From Paludibacteraceae bacterium (GTDB lineage: Bacteria; Bacteroidota; Bacteroidia; Bacteroidales; Paludibacteraceae): DNA of 64,000 nucleotides. The notes below the pieces were generated by a model that saw only the letters and a list, made by a program, of their open reading frames with translations, was not told the DNA's origin and did not search any database. Shown piece by piece: positions 36,501 to 43,343 of the stretch (the first letter of the stretch is position 1; the number at the start of each line of letters is the position of its first letter). The stretch covers positions 1-64,000 of the forward strand of contig JAFGVV010000053.1 in assembly GCA_016937795.1 (NCBI GenBank), written 5' to 3'. The position numbers and the translations under genes were made by a program.

Positions 36501-36626
36501 TTAGAAATACTTTGCATAAACAATGCCTCTGATTTTGTAAGTATCAGTGAGCTGCCTGCAGGAATTTACATGGTCTATGTGTCTGGTGGAAACGAAACAC
36601 TTAAAACAAAACTGCTGAAAAAGTAA
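33510..36626 (+). CDS. BspA-like leucine-rich repeat surface protein with T9SS sorting domain
   Basis: 1038 residues. Signal peptide 1-19 (ending FAWSQ). Two tandem carbohydrate-binding-like modules follow (about 20-200 and 203-375), each starting with a NGFEDW/NGDFENW motif and ending VVDNIS or VIDNVW. Residues about 395-740 contain LRR_5/BspA repeats (VMPSGITAIGRSAFNRCQKL, VVPSSVTVIDTLAFRSCTGL and more). About 745-965 is a FISUMP-type domain (GTQKWMVENLRTQHYNN, CPDGWRIPTRADWE). The last 65 residues are a Por/T9SS C-terminal domain (LYPNVVETGFYIKG, LPAGIYMVYVSGG, ending KTKLLKK). It is therefore exported to the surface by type IX secretion and may bind polysaccharide or host/other-cell ligands. 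It is monocistronic, ending in a terminator. Confidence 0.88.
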   Translation: MKKFLLFMTFCYSVGFAWSQSSVPNNGFEDWTDITFMYPSNYAANSNLDNDTKYPVTRTEGYTGNYAVRLESVFDRKLELTYFMNARTESDNPNEWHGGMPYTEIPTGIQGFYKYNRDAGDSGTMIVAFSKNGVNIGSYYYSFIGLHEEFVPFNCAFEPVLTESPDSVIVAFASGSMMGTLEGSVLVVDNISFDGVTAQPVWLNGDFENWEEVIREQPDAWYVDNGNRDGIATKSTDAYRGTYAIELKTLWSERNDEMKMGSVMSGFYPQCPEGEDCKPICGQPYQQQTDVLEFYYKYSPSGVDRASVGLFFKTTGGFGDWQAGLMLEPASEFTLAEVPFNLGFVPDSVIIQFQSSEWNTLSEANIGSTLVIDNVWFRSQKGSLSKTVACTPGQLSTLMTSEELEMTNLLTVTGSIDARDFKTMRDAMPDLTSVDLSNVVVEAYVGDEGTAGTALTAYPVNTIPRNAFLAKSLLTSVVMPSGITAIGRSAFNRCQKLNNVVVPSSVTVIDTLAFRSCTGLADISIPSSVTDLKMGAFQQCGVNGFNFAEGLQRIDVNVFQGCPNLTYVFLPASVEQIGNYAFLFTNRLQTINVAGANMHFSSSDGVLFDKDMQRLLHYPALKGEYCAVPDGVTTIDDAAFYGHWRLRHVRLPSTLTTINYAAFSGCNMLNAIEIPSSVSNIGNSAFYGTNALSAVFVQNATPINMLVADSVFRKINAGCTLYVPAGSESAYQSSDGWSHYFSRIKGYEVVTDVEGNKYHAISIGTQKWMVENLRTQHYNNTDEIATTDQFMSVCGMMGGQYSWPVENNENNSTLFGRVYSWNAANDVRGICPDGWRIPTRADWETLFGYVDSSFSETVPKSLVAPAGWTTEPAVPGTPSNSQWLNNESGFLAFPAGDRPCNGGFSGHWGVASFWTTDYMNEYVSYAYHIDYNMTYVNAGLYANQEGYSIRCIKDDVGTDNCRNQISGLQLYPNVVETGFYIKGNASEYKVRICNMIGLEILCINNASDFVSISELPAGIYMVYVSGGNETLKTKLLKK

Positions 36627-36648
36627 GCATGTTTTCTAATCAAAAAGA

Positions 36649-36675
36649 ACTGCCCTGCAACATTTTCAGGGCAGT
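36649..36675. terminator. bidirectional terminator
   Basis: ACTGCCCTG at 36649-36657 pairs with CAGGGCAGT at 36667-36675, flanked by AAAAAGA on the left and CTTTTTT on the right, so it can end both the BspA-like gene (plus) and the CDGSH gene (minus) in their convergent 59-base gap. Confidence 0.88.
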
Positions 36676-36685
36676 CTTTTTTGTC

Positions 36686-36928
36686 TTACTCGGGCAGTTT
36701 GGCGTGGGTGCCATCGCAAAAAGGTGGATTTTGCGAATGTTTGCAGCCACATAAATAAGCTTTTTTTGATTCTTCGGCTGTAAAAGCCAGTGGGAAAAAC
36801 TCTGTTCCCTGATGTGAACCATCGCAGAATGGCTGTGATGCACTACGTCCGCATGCACACCAATGATAGCGCTTTCCCGCTTCTAAATCGACCGAATATG
36901 GCCCTCTTTTCGCAATTTTTGGTTTCAT
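36686..36928 (-). CDS. double CDGSH iron-sulfur protein
   Basis: 80 residues with two CDGSH-type [2Fe-2S] motifs: Cys24, Cys26, Cys35, His39 (WCACGRSASQPFCDGSH) and Cys60, Cys62, Cys71, His75 (LCGCKHSQNPPFCDGTH). The three-Cys/one-His ligand set is that of mitoNEET-type proteins, which carry redox-active, transferable clusters. Tandem-motif small proteins are common in bacteria; roles in redox or iron-sulfur transfer are proposed. A strong ribosome site, AAGGAG, is 7 bases before the ATG. There are no partners in the same operon. The promoter region lies between the gene and the MITE at 37012. Confidence 0.93.
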   Translation of the reverse strand: MKPKIAKRGPYSVDLEAGKRYHWCACGRSASQPFCDGSHQGTEFFPLAFTAEESKKAYLCGCKHSQNPPFCDGTHAKLPE

Positions 36929-37011
36929 TGTGATCTCCTTCTTTTTTAGATTTTTCTTAGAATTTTTAGCGCCCGAAAGATAGGGGATTTTTTAGAATTA
37001 TCAAAAAAAAT

Positions 37012-37194
37012 CACTACTGCCCGACAAAAAATAAATTGAATTAGTTTTCTCATCTTGTTAGATTCCTCTCCGCCGCGGCGGAGAGGAATGACAGATAATC
37101 AATTAGTTGTATTATTGGGGAGGAGGTGATTAATATAAAGTGCTGTCTTTCAGAGTGTAGCGAAGACTCTCAGATATTTTGTCGGTCAGTAGTG
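37012..37194. mobile_element. MITE-like element, copy 1
   Basis: 183 bases with terminal inverted repeats: CACTACTGCCCGACAAAAA at the left and its near-complement ending GTCGGTCAGTAGTG at the right. It has no coding content. The same element, in the other orientation, lies at 55780-55953, with matching ends and a diverged middle. The thioredoxin-like pseudogene begins at its right end. Confidence 0.75.
37062..37089. repeat. 28-bp perfect palindrome inside the MITE-like element
   Basis: ATTCCTCTCCGCCG followed by its exact reverse complement. The second MITE copy lacks this exact palindrome at the corresponding place, so it was gained here or lost there. Confidence 0.75.
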
Positions 37195-38187
37195 ATAAGA
37201 TTGTTAGAAGGCATCAGTGCCTCTGCTCCTAAGATACGCGAAGAATTTGAACCTGTAATGCTGCGCGAATTGGAAGATGAAAGCCGCTGGTTGGATTAAA
37301 TTCTTGACGCGAAGCAGATTTCAGAAACTGAATACAGGTTTTATAAAGAACGAAACACATACAAATCTCTGAATGTAAAGCTTAACTATATCTCCTCAAA
37401 AGATCTTATCGGTCACTTAAATGAATACAACGACTCTGTTTACAAAAATGATGTAGCAGGATTTTACAGAAACTATTTTTATTCGGTAGCAATACGCTAT
37501 CTGGAGGAAATAAGAAACACATTCAGCAACAATAAAGAAACATTACTTTACGACCATGTGGTACAGGATAGTTATCTGCGGGGCAGACTCCTGCAGGACT
37601 TGAAATTATAATGCGTGTTTGATATAATTCATGCCACACCGGCAGCTGTGCGTCGCTCTTATGTCGATAAATTTGCCGGTACAGTAGCCGATACAGCACT
37701 TGTATCTGGTCTGAAAAGACATTATTATAATCTCTTAGACCCACAAATAACAAGTGCTACAGACCTTGAATTACTTGATATTAACGGACAGAAAACAACC
37801 TTATCGAAGATATTAAGCCAGAGTAAAGGAAAAGCGCTTTATGTCGATTTCTGGGCTTCGTGGTGTGCTCCCTGTTTGCGTGAAATGCCTATGTCAAAAG
37901 AACTCAGACAAAATGAAAAGTATAAAAACACAGTCTTTGTATACTTAGCTATAAACGATAATCAGGAGCAATGAAAAAACGCAAGTAAAAAAGTCGCGTT
38001 GGATGATTATTCACACAATTATCTTATACTGAATTCAAGAGATGCCGCGTTTGTCAAAGATAACAAAATCAGTTCCATTCCCCGCCACATGCTATTCGAC
38101 AAGCAGGGGAATCTGATTAATCCGAATGTGCCCGGCCCGGGCGATGTAAAGATTCATAGCACACTAATAGAAAATCATAGCCATTGA
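37195..38187 (+). pseudogene. TlpA-like thioredoxin family protein, degraded
   Basis: One reading frame runs through the whole stretch but is stopped three times: TAA at 37297-37299, TAA at 37609-37611 and TGA at 37972-37974. It ends at TGA 38185-38187. The segment after the second stop carries LELLDINGQKTTLSKIL and the thioredoxin site FWASWCAPCLREMP, followed by VYLAINDNQEQ; after the third stop comes SIPRHMLFDKQGNLI, the cis-proline region of the fold. This is the C-terminal part of a Bacteroidota TlpA/thioredoxin-like periplasmic oxidoreductase. The 5' part (signal peptide and N-terminal domain) is missing, and the MITE abuts the remaining sequence. No frameshift is needed, so decay is by nonsense mutation only. 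Confidence 0.8.
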
Positions 38188-38195
38188 TATAATAT

Positions 38196-38228
38196 AAAGG
38201 CCATTCGTTATCGCAACTAATGGCCTTT
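38196..38228. terminator. terminator hairpin
   Basis: AAAGGCCATT at 38196-38205 pairs exactly with AATGGCCTTT at 38219-38228, followed by TTG. It separates the pseudogene (plus) from the DUF4395 gene (minus) and its A/T flanks allow use in both directions. Confidence 0.75.
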
Positions 38229-38261
38229 TGAGCGTAATAATACATCAACAAAATGCAGGAG

Positions 38262-38714
38262 CTATTGTCCTGAAAATCTCAGATTGAGTTTATAAACAAA
38301 CGGATATATACGACAAGCCACACAAAATGAAAAAGCGGCTTCGAGGAAAGCGCAGAAGGCAAAAACCCCTGCTACAGTAAAGGCTGAGAAAGGCAAACCG
38401 ATTAAATGTAAAATAACCACTGCGGCCGAAAAAACAATTCCGATACGCGCAGCAAATAACTTACGACCTGCATTGACGGTCTTTGGGGCAATGGCAAAGA
38501 TCTTCTGAACCTGTTTCGACACTATGGCCAGCGGACTGAAACGGGCATTTCCGCTCCCACGCAAGACAAAGTCAACTAACAACAAGAAAACGGGTAAAAT
38601 ACTTTGAGTCGCGAAATACAAACCCAGCAAAAGCACTGTCTGTGCAGCATTGATACGGGCAACGTTTTCGTCGATTTTCGCAAAAGATATGGGGCAAAAT
38701 ACATTTGAGTTCAT
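38262..38714 (-). CDS. DUF4395 membrane protein
   Basis: 150 residues from the ATG at 38714; an ATG 78 codons upstream runs through low-complexity sequence and is rejected. The start FCPISFAKIDENVARINA is followed by four likely membrane helices with a central DFVLRGSGNARFSPLAIVSKQV loop (about 48-69) and an end CVACRIYPFVYKL. These match DUF4395, small integral membrane proteins of unknown function found in actinobacteria and Bacteroidota, often near thioredoxin-like or sulfur genes. Here it is beside a thioredoxin-like pseudogene, a possible former partner. It points in the same direction as the cytochrome cluster but is separated by 287 bases. Confidence 0.8.
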   Translation of the reverse strand: MNSNVFCPISFAKIDENVARINAAQTVLLLGLYFATQSILPVFLLLVDFVLRGSGNARFSPLAIVSKQVQKIFAIAPKTVNAGRKLFAARIGIVFSAAVVILHLIGLPFSAFTVAGVFAFCAFLEAAFSFCVACRIYPFVYKLNLRFSGQ

Positions 38715-39001
38715 AAGTCCAATAGTTTGATAGTTTGTACATTGCAAAAATACTGCCGGGCAGCATGTACCACAATACCATGTGAGAGGTAAATTGTATA
38801 CCATAAATGAGGTAGAGAGGTAGAGATGTGGTGATATGATGATATGGTGATGTGAGAATTTGAAGATTTGAGGATTTGAAGATTCGCATCCATGAGGAGC
38901 TAACTCTTTTATAATCTGTTTAAATGTAAAAGCAGAATACAACCGCACAAGGTTACAGCTCCCCTTTAGGGGTTGGGGGTAAGATTCGATAGTTTGAAGG
39001 A
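38715..39001. repeat. low-complexity intergenic stretch
   Basis: Contains runs such as GAGGTAGAGAGGTAGAGATG and ATTTGAAGATTTGAGGATTT (about 38809-38885). Similar TTTGAAGATTTGA runs occur at 51830-51870. A short CCCCTTTAGGGG hairpin lies near 38961. No gene is seen. Confidence 0.6.
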
Positions 39002-40606
39002 TCAGAATCGTTGCGACAAATTTATGAACAGGCGGTTGTTCAGGGCATTGTTGCTATCGGCTACAGTTTCGAGGTTGGCTGAGAGCATAAGCCGGCGGGT
39101 GATTCGCCAGTTCAGACTAAACTCTGCAATATGCTGATTGAGCAAGCTGTTAGTGTTTACATAATCGTAATTTACATACCGGTACCCCAGTTCAGCATAG
39201 AGCTTATTCTTAAGAAAATCCCGTGAATATGAGGCTCCGCTGATCCATCCTGCCAGTGAATGCGTTCTAAGCACAGTAACATCTGAACGAATGGTTCCGC
39301 CCACCAAAGGCAGATTGTCGTAACTCAGATAGGTATTGGCGTTCGACGAGAAAGTGGTATTTGCTCCGGCAAAACGAACTCCGGCAAATAATCCCCAGGT
39401 CAAATCTCCAAACGGACGATAAATTGTCTGAAAGCGTAATCCCTGACGGGTTTCCCTGTCGAGAATACTGTCGGCCACATTTTTATAGGTTTCGTAATAA
39501 TAAATATTCTTGCGGGCATCATAATTCAGCGCAAACGAAAGATTCTTCAAAGCCTTGTATCTTACAGAGAAATATGCACCCGTCAGTTCGGGACTTATTG
39601 TGGCAGTATTGTTTTGCAAGCTGTATAAATCGACTTCGAACGAACAAAACAAGCTAACTCTTTTCACCAGAGAATTACTGTGCTGAAAATAGGCAAACCG
39701 TCTGTCGGTTATCATATTGTTCGTCTGATTCATAAACGCGAGCGTAGTGCGGGCTTTTCCGTTTTTGAAATTATGTGCGGCAAAAGCTCCGTACTGAAAC
39801 AATGTGGGATTAAAGCCGTAATCGTAAATATCGGGACGCAATCCGGCCACAGCGCCGACAGTAAAGTTCCGGATTTGCTTTTCGTACTGAAGTCCATCTA
39901 CCGCACCGGCATTGGCTAAAAACGGATTTATCTTTCGTCCCAAAACAAAAGACCCAAGCGTTTTACTGTCGTATTTCAGATTGAGCGTATACACTTTAAA
40001 TGCATCGGACAGGAAAACAGGCTCGTTCAGTTTGTGTGTAAACGACAACTGTGTTTCAGCAGATAAACCGCTACGCGAAATGCTGTCGGCACGCAAAGCC
40101 ACATTATATCTGAAACGCTGATATGAAGAATTTCCGGCATCAACATTTGTATACGATGACACTGAAACCCGACCTTCAACAGGAAATTCCGCCTTGGGCT
40201 TTATTTTTTTCTCACCGGTCTGAATCTGCCCGATCACTTCCGAAACCACCGCCACCGATTCTTTCGATTTTTCTATCTCCACTTCGGGAACAGGTTTGTG
40301 AACGGGTATCCTGGCAATCACAGGACTACCCACGGCCAGAATAGTTTTATTGAGCGACACAGTGACGCACGATATGGATGATAAACCGGACACTAAAAGT
40401 GCAGGAACGGGCGCACCATTATTTTCGACAAACAAAGTATCTCCGTTATAAATACCCTCTGTATTTTTAAATTTCACATATACATGCTGTGAACTTACAA
40501 AAGAAACCTGCCCTGTAACCGTCCGAAAAGGTTCCTGCGCAGCTGCACTATAGCAGTTGGCAAGTACCAAAACCAATACAAAGCAAGTTTTGAAAAGCTG
40601 TTTCAT
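39002..40606 (-). CDS. outer-membrane beta-barrel of the multihaem cytochrome cluster
   Basis: 534 residues. Signal peptide 1-24 (ending YSAAAQ). A small N-terminal domain (about 25-105, GQVSFVSSQHVYVKFKNT) may be a periplasmic beta-fold. From about residue 150 the sequence alternates polar and hydrophobic residues in many short strands (RVSVSSYTNVDAGN, FVLGRKINPFLANAG) and ends in aromatic residues NLSQRF, the usual C-terminal signature of outer-membrane barrels. It is the last gene after the 20- and 13-haem cytochromes in the same direction, 38 bases behind the second. A porin-cytochrome conduit is the natural reading. No named family is recognised, and it lacks haem motifs itself. Confidence 0.75.
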   Translation of the reverse strand: MKQLFKTCFVLVLVLANCYSAAAQEPFRTVTGQVSFVSSQHVYVKFKNTEGIYNGDTLFVENNGAPVPALLVSGLSSISCVTVSLNKTILAVGSPVIARIPVHKPVPEVEIEKSKESVAVVSEVIGQIQTGEKKIKPKAEFPVEGRVSVSSYTNVDAGNSSYQRFRYNVALRADSISRSGLSAETQLSFTHKLNEPVFLSDAFKVYTLNLKYDSKTLGSFVLGRKINPFLANAGAVDGLQYEKQIRNFTVGAVAGLRPDIYDYGFNPTLFQYGAFAAHNFKNGKARTTLAFMNQTNNMITDRRFAYFQHSNSLVKRVSLFCSFEVDLYSLQNNTATISPELTGAYFSVRYKALKNLSFALNYDARKNIYYYETYKNVADSILDRETRQGLRFQTIYRPFGDLTWGLFAGVRFAGANTTFSSNANTYLSYDNLPLVGGTIRSDVTVLRTHSLAGWISGASYSRDFLKNKLYAELGYRYVNYDYVNTNSLLNQHIAEFSLNWRITRRLMLSANLETVADSNNALNNRLFINLSQRF

Positions 40607-40643
40607 TTTGTAAGCATAAGGGAAAATAAACGTTCAGGAAATA

Positions 40644-41663
40644 CTAATCTGCCTTACCACGCGGGTGACACGAATAACAGTTTACACTGTTGTACACATA
40701 ATCTCTTTTGCCACGATGTTCTTTGTCCATATCGGCTTTATTATGCTCGTGACAATCGGTACAACTAAACTGCGAATAATTGGCCGGATTGGTATGACAA
40801 TCGGTACAATTGCTCCATTCGCCCTTGTGCGTTCCGCTGTAAATAGGGAAATACAATTTATCGTGATCGAAAGTGGCAGGTTTCCACGCATTAATGTTAT
40901 GGCAGGTTTTACAATCTGTTGAAAAACCAGCTGACGCATGCGCAGGACTTGTTGTACGGTCGTAATCTGCCTTGTGACAACTGTAACAATCTGAGGAAGT
41001 ATTCGTATAGCCCTGAGAGTGACAACTCTGACAATCGATATTGTGACCCCCCTTTAGTGGGAAAAAGTTATGATCGAATCCCGCACCTGCCCACGACCGG
41101 CTGTCAGATTTATGGCATTGAGTACAATCGGTGCCAAAACCTGACTGACGGTGATTGGGATTTGACGTATAATTATAATCGCGCTGATGACAACCGTAGC
41201 AATCAGTCCTGACATTGTCGAACCTTCGGGCTGAAGCCGACGAATGGCACTGGTCACAATCGATAGCTGCATGCACACCCAGGAGCGGAAAACCTTTGTT
41301 TTGATGAATTTGCCGGACATTATTCACAATCCAGGATGAAGTATTATGACATTGTTTACAATCGTTATCCACAGTCGATTCGTGTACATCCTCATGACAG
41401 GAGTTACATGACGATTTTGCATCCTCAAATTTCAAGGTAGGATGACATTCGCGACAACCAACCATTTTATGCTGCCCGGTAAGAGGAAATCCGCTTTTGT
41501 TATGGTTGTAGCCATTCTCTTTGATTTGTTGCCAGCCATCGGTTTTATGGCAGGTGGTACAATCAATTTTGAGATTCTTCCCATGCGGCGATTTCCGGTC
41601 GGCTCCAGAAATATGTCCGAACCAGAAAGTAAAAATCAGAAGAATTAGTATTTTACACTTCAT
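40644..41663 (-). CDS. 13-haem c-type cytochrome
   Basis: 339 residues with signal peptide 1-20 and thirteen CxxCH motifs spread evenly: CTTCH, CRECH, CNSCH, CKQCH, CDQCH, CYGCH, CTQCH, CQSCH, CYSCH, CKTCH, CTDCH, CTDCH, CYSCH. Repeated units of the form H-x-x-x-GFPL-x-G-x-H precede several motifs (HNKSGFPLTGQH, HQNKGFPLLGVH) and probably supply distal histidines. It is a periplasmic or surface electron carrier. The repeats are shared with the 20-haem protein encoded 36 bases upstream, so the two are paralogues. It lies before the beta-barrel. There is no lipobox and no obvious membrane anchor beyond the signal. Confidence 0.92.
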   Translation of the reverse strand: MKCKILILLIFTFWFGHISGADRKSPHGKNLKIDCTTCHKTDGWQQIKENGYNHNKSGFPLTGQHKMVGCRECHPTLKFEDAKSSCNSCHEDVHESTVDNDCKQCHNTSSWIVNNVRQIHQNKGFPLLGVHAAIDCDQCHSSASARRFDNVRTDCYGCHQRDYNYTSNPNHRQSGFGTDCTQCHKSDSRSWAGAGFDHNFFPLKGGHNIDCQSCHSQGYTNTSSDCYSCHKADYDRTTSPAHASAGFSTDCKTCHNINAWKPATFDHDKLYFPIYSGTHKGEWSNCTDCHTNPANYSQFSCTDCHEHNKADMDKEHRGKRDYVYNSVNCYSCHPRGKAD

Positions 41664-41699
41664 ACTTTTCTTTTATCAACGCAATTAAATATAAGGAAA

Positions 41700-43310
41700 T
41701 CAGGAATGACATTCGGAACACTCAACACTTTTAAATTTATACTGAATGTATTTCTTATCAGTACCTTCAACGGGTTTATGACATTCGTCGCATTTCACAT
41801 TTACATGTTGGCCATCCAGTTTAAACCGGGAATTATTGTGATCGAACTTCGAATCCTCCCAGTTTGTAAAGCCATGACACTTTGTACAATCGGTAACGCC
41901 TCCGGTTTCAAACTGTCCGTAGTGCGAATCCTTATGACATTGAGAGCAATTGTTGGTAAGCGCTGAGAATTTTTGTGTACGAACACCTTTTTCGTCGGGT
42001 CGGTAATGACATGCGCCACAAAGTTCTTTGCTGTGAGCCCCCTCAAGTTTAAAACCGGTTTTCTGATGATCGAAATTTATTTTCTTCCACGATGAAGTGG
42101 TATGACATACTTCACAATCTTCGCCCGGATAATATTTCTCGTCAATAAAACCCTTGTGCTCATTTTTATGGCAGTCCACACATTTTGTACCTATCTTACG
42201 GAATTGCCATTTGGCGGCTCCATCTTTTTTATGACATTCGTTGCAGGAAGTAGCCACATGCGCCCCATCAAGTTTGAATTTGGTTTTATTGTGCCTTTCC
42301 ACAGTAAATTCGCTGGGCTCGAATCCGTAATTGCTGTGACATTCGTTACAATCCGGTGTCACTCCGTTCACAACAAATTGTCCGTCGTGTTCATCGTCAT
42401 GGCAATCGGTACAGCGGTTATGTTTTAGCGGAGCTGTCATAGCGCCTTTGTGACATTCCTTACAATCTACGAGTTTGTGTTTGCCAATCAGTTTATAATC
42501 CGTTTTGTCGTGATCGAAAGTATCGAGTCCTTTAATCCGGTGAAATGATTCTTCCGAATGGCATTGTTTACAATTCTGGCCAAAACGGTTGTGGTGTTCA
42601 TCCTCATGACAGGCATTGCAATTCGCAAACTTTAATCCTTTAAAATTCTGCGTTTCTTTACCGTTAATCATTTCAGTTTTGTGACAATCGACACATTTAA
42701 CCGACAAATGTCGGCCTTTCAGAGGAAATCGGGTTTTACTGTGGTCGTAAGTTTTGGCATTTTTCCAGTTTTCGAAACTATGACAATCGTTGCAGCGTGC
42801 CGACAATTTTCCCTGATGATAATCGTGATGACAGGAAGTACAACTCTGACTCAAACCAATATACGACTCACCGGTCTTACGTTGTGTTTTGGGTTGCTTG
42901 ATATGTTCTGCATTGTGACAGGCACTACAATCCTCTCGCGCATGTTGACCCTTCAGCACAAATCCGGTTTTGTTATGATTAAATGTTTTCTTATTGAAAC
43001 GAATGAGTTTAAACTTACGTCCGTGATGCTCGTTGTGACAACTTGCACAATTTTTCCCGTTTACCTCGCTCGAAGCATGATATCCTTTTTTAGCAAGAAT
43101 ATTGCTTTTAATTTCTTTGTGACAATCCAGACATTTTTCGCGGGTTACTTTCTCGCCTACCGTATGACACTGCGTACAGTTGCTCAAACCTTCGAGATGG
43201 GCATGTGGTTCGCTCAGGTCGCCGGGCGATATTTGTGAGTATGCAAATTTTCCTGAGAAAATAAGAATAACCAGCGTAATATATATTCTGTACCGTTTCA
43301 TCGAATGCAT
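41700..43310 (-). CDS. 20-haem c-type cytochrome
   Basis: 536 residues, signal peptide about 1-25 (start possibly Met4), then twenty CxxCH motifs by direct count. Six units share the pattern D/N-H-x-K-T-x-F-x-L-x-G-x-H before a haem motif (HNKTGFVLKGQH, HSKTRFPLKGRH, HDKTDYKLIGKH, HNKTKFKLDGAH, HQKTGFKLEGAH, HNNSRFKLDGQH), giving a tandemly repeated haem wire. Spacing between units is about 50-60 residues. It starts 33 bases after the FAD protein gene and is followed by the 13-haem gene. Together with the barrel and inner-membrane redox proteins it is likely to move electrons through the periplasm. The electron acceptor is unknown. Confidence 0.93.
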   Translation of the reverse strand: MHSMKRYRIYITLVILIFSGKFAYSQISPGDLSEPHAHLEGLSNCTQCHTVGEKVTREKCLDCHKEIKSNILAKKGYHASSEVNGKNCASCHNEHHGRKFKLIRFNKKTFNHNKTGFVLKGQHAREDCSACHNAEHIKQPKTQRKTGESYIGLSQSCTSCHHDYHQGKLSARCNDCHSFENWKNAKTYDHSKTRFPLKGRHLSVKCVDCHKTEMINGKETQNFKGLKFANCNACHEDEHHNRFGQNCKQCHSEESFHRIKGLDTFDHDKTDYKLIGKHKLVDCKECHKGAMTAPLKHNRCTDCHDDEHDGQFVVNGVTPDCNECHSNYGFEPSEFTVERHNKTKFKLDGAHVATSCNECHKKDGAAKWQFRKIGTKCVDCHKNEHKGFIDEKYYPGEDCEVCHTTSSWKKINFDHQKTGFKLEGAHSKELCGACHYRPDEKGVRTQKFSALTNNCSQCHKDSHYGQFETGGVTDCTKCHGFTNWEDSKFDHNNSRFKLDGQHVNVKCDECHKPVEGTDKKYIQYKFKSVECSECHS

Positions 43311-43343
43311 TTAGTGTTCTCTGTCAGAAAATAATAATCAGCG

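Noticed and set aside
38803..38890. Low-complexity GATTTGAAGATTTG run as a CRISPR or tandem array
   Set aside because: Units are degenerate and have no spacers; it is simple repeat sequence.
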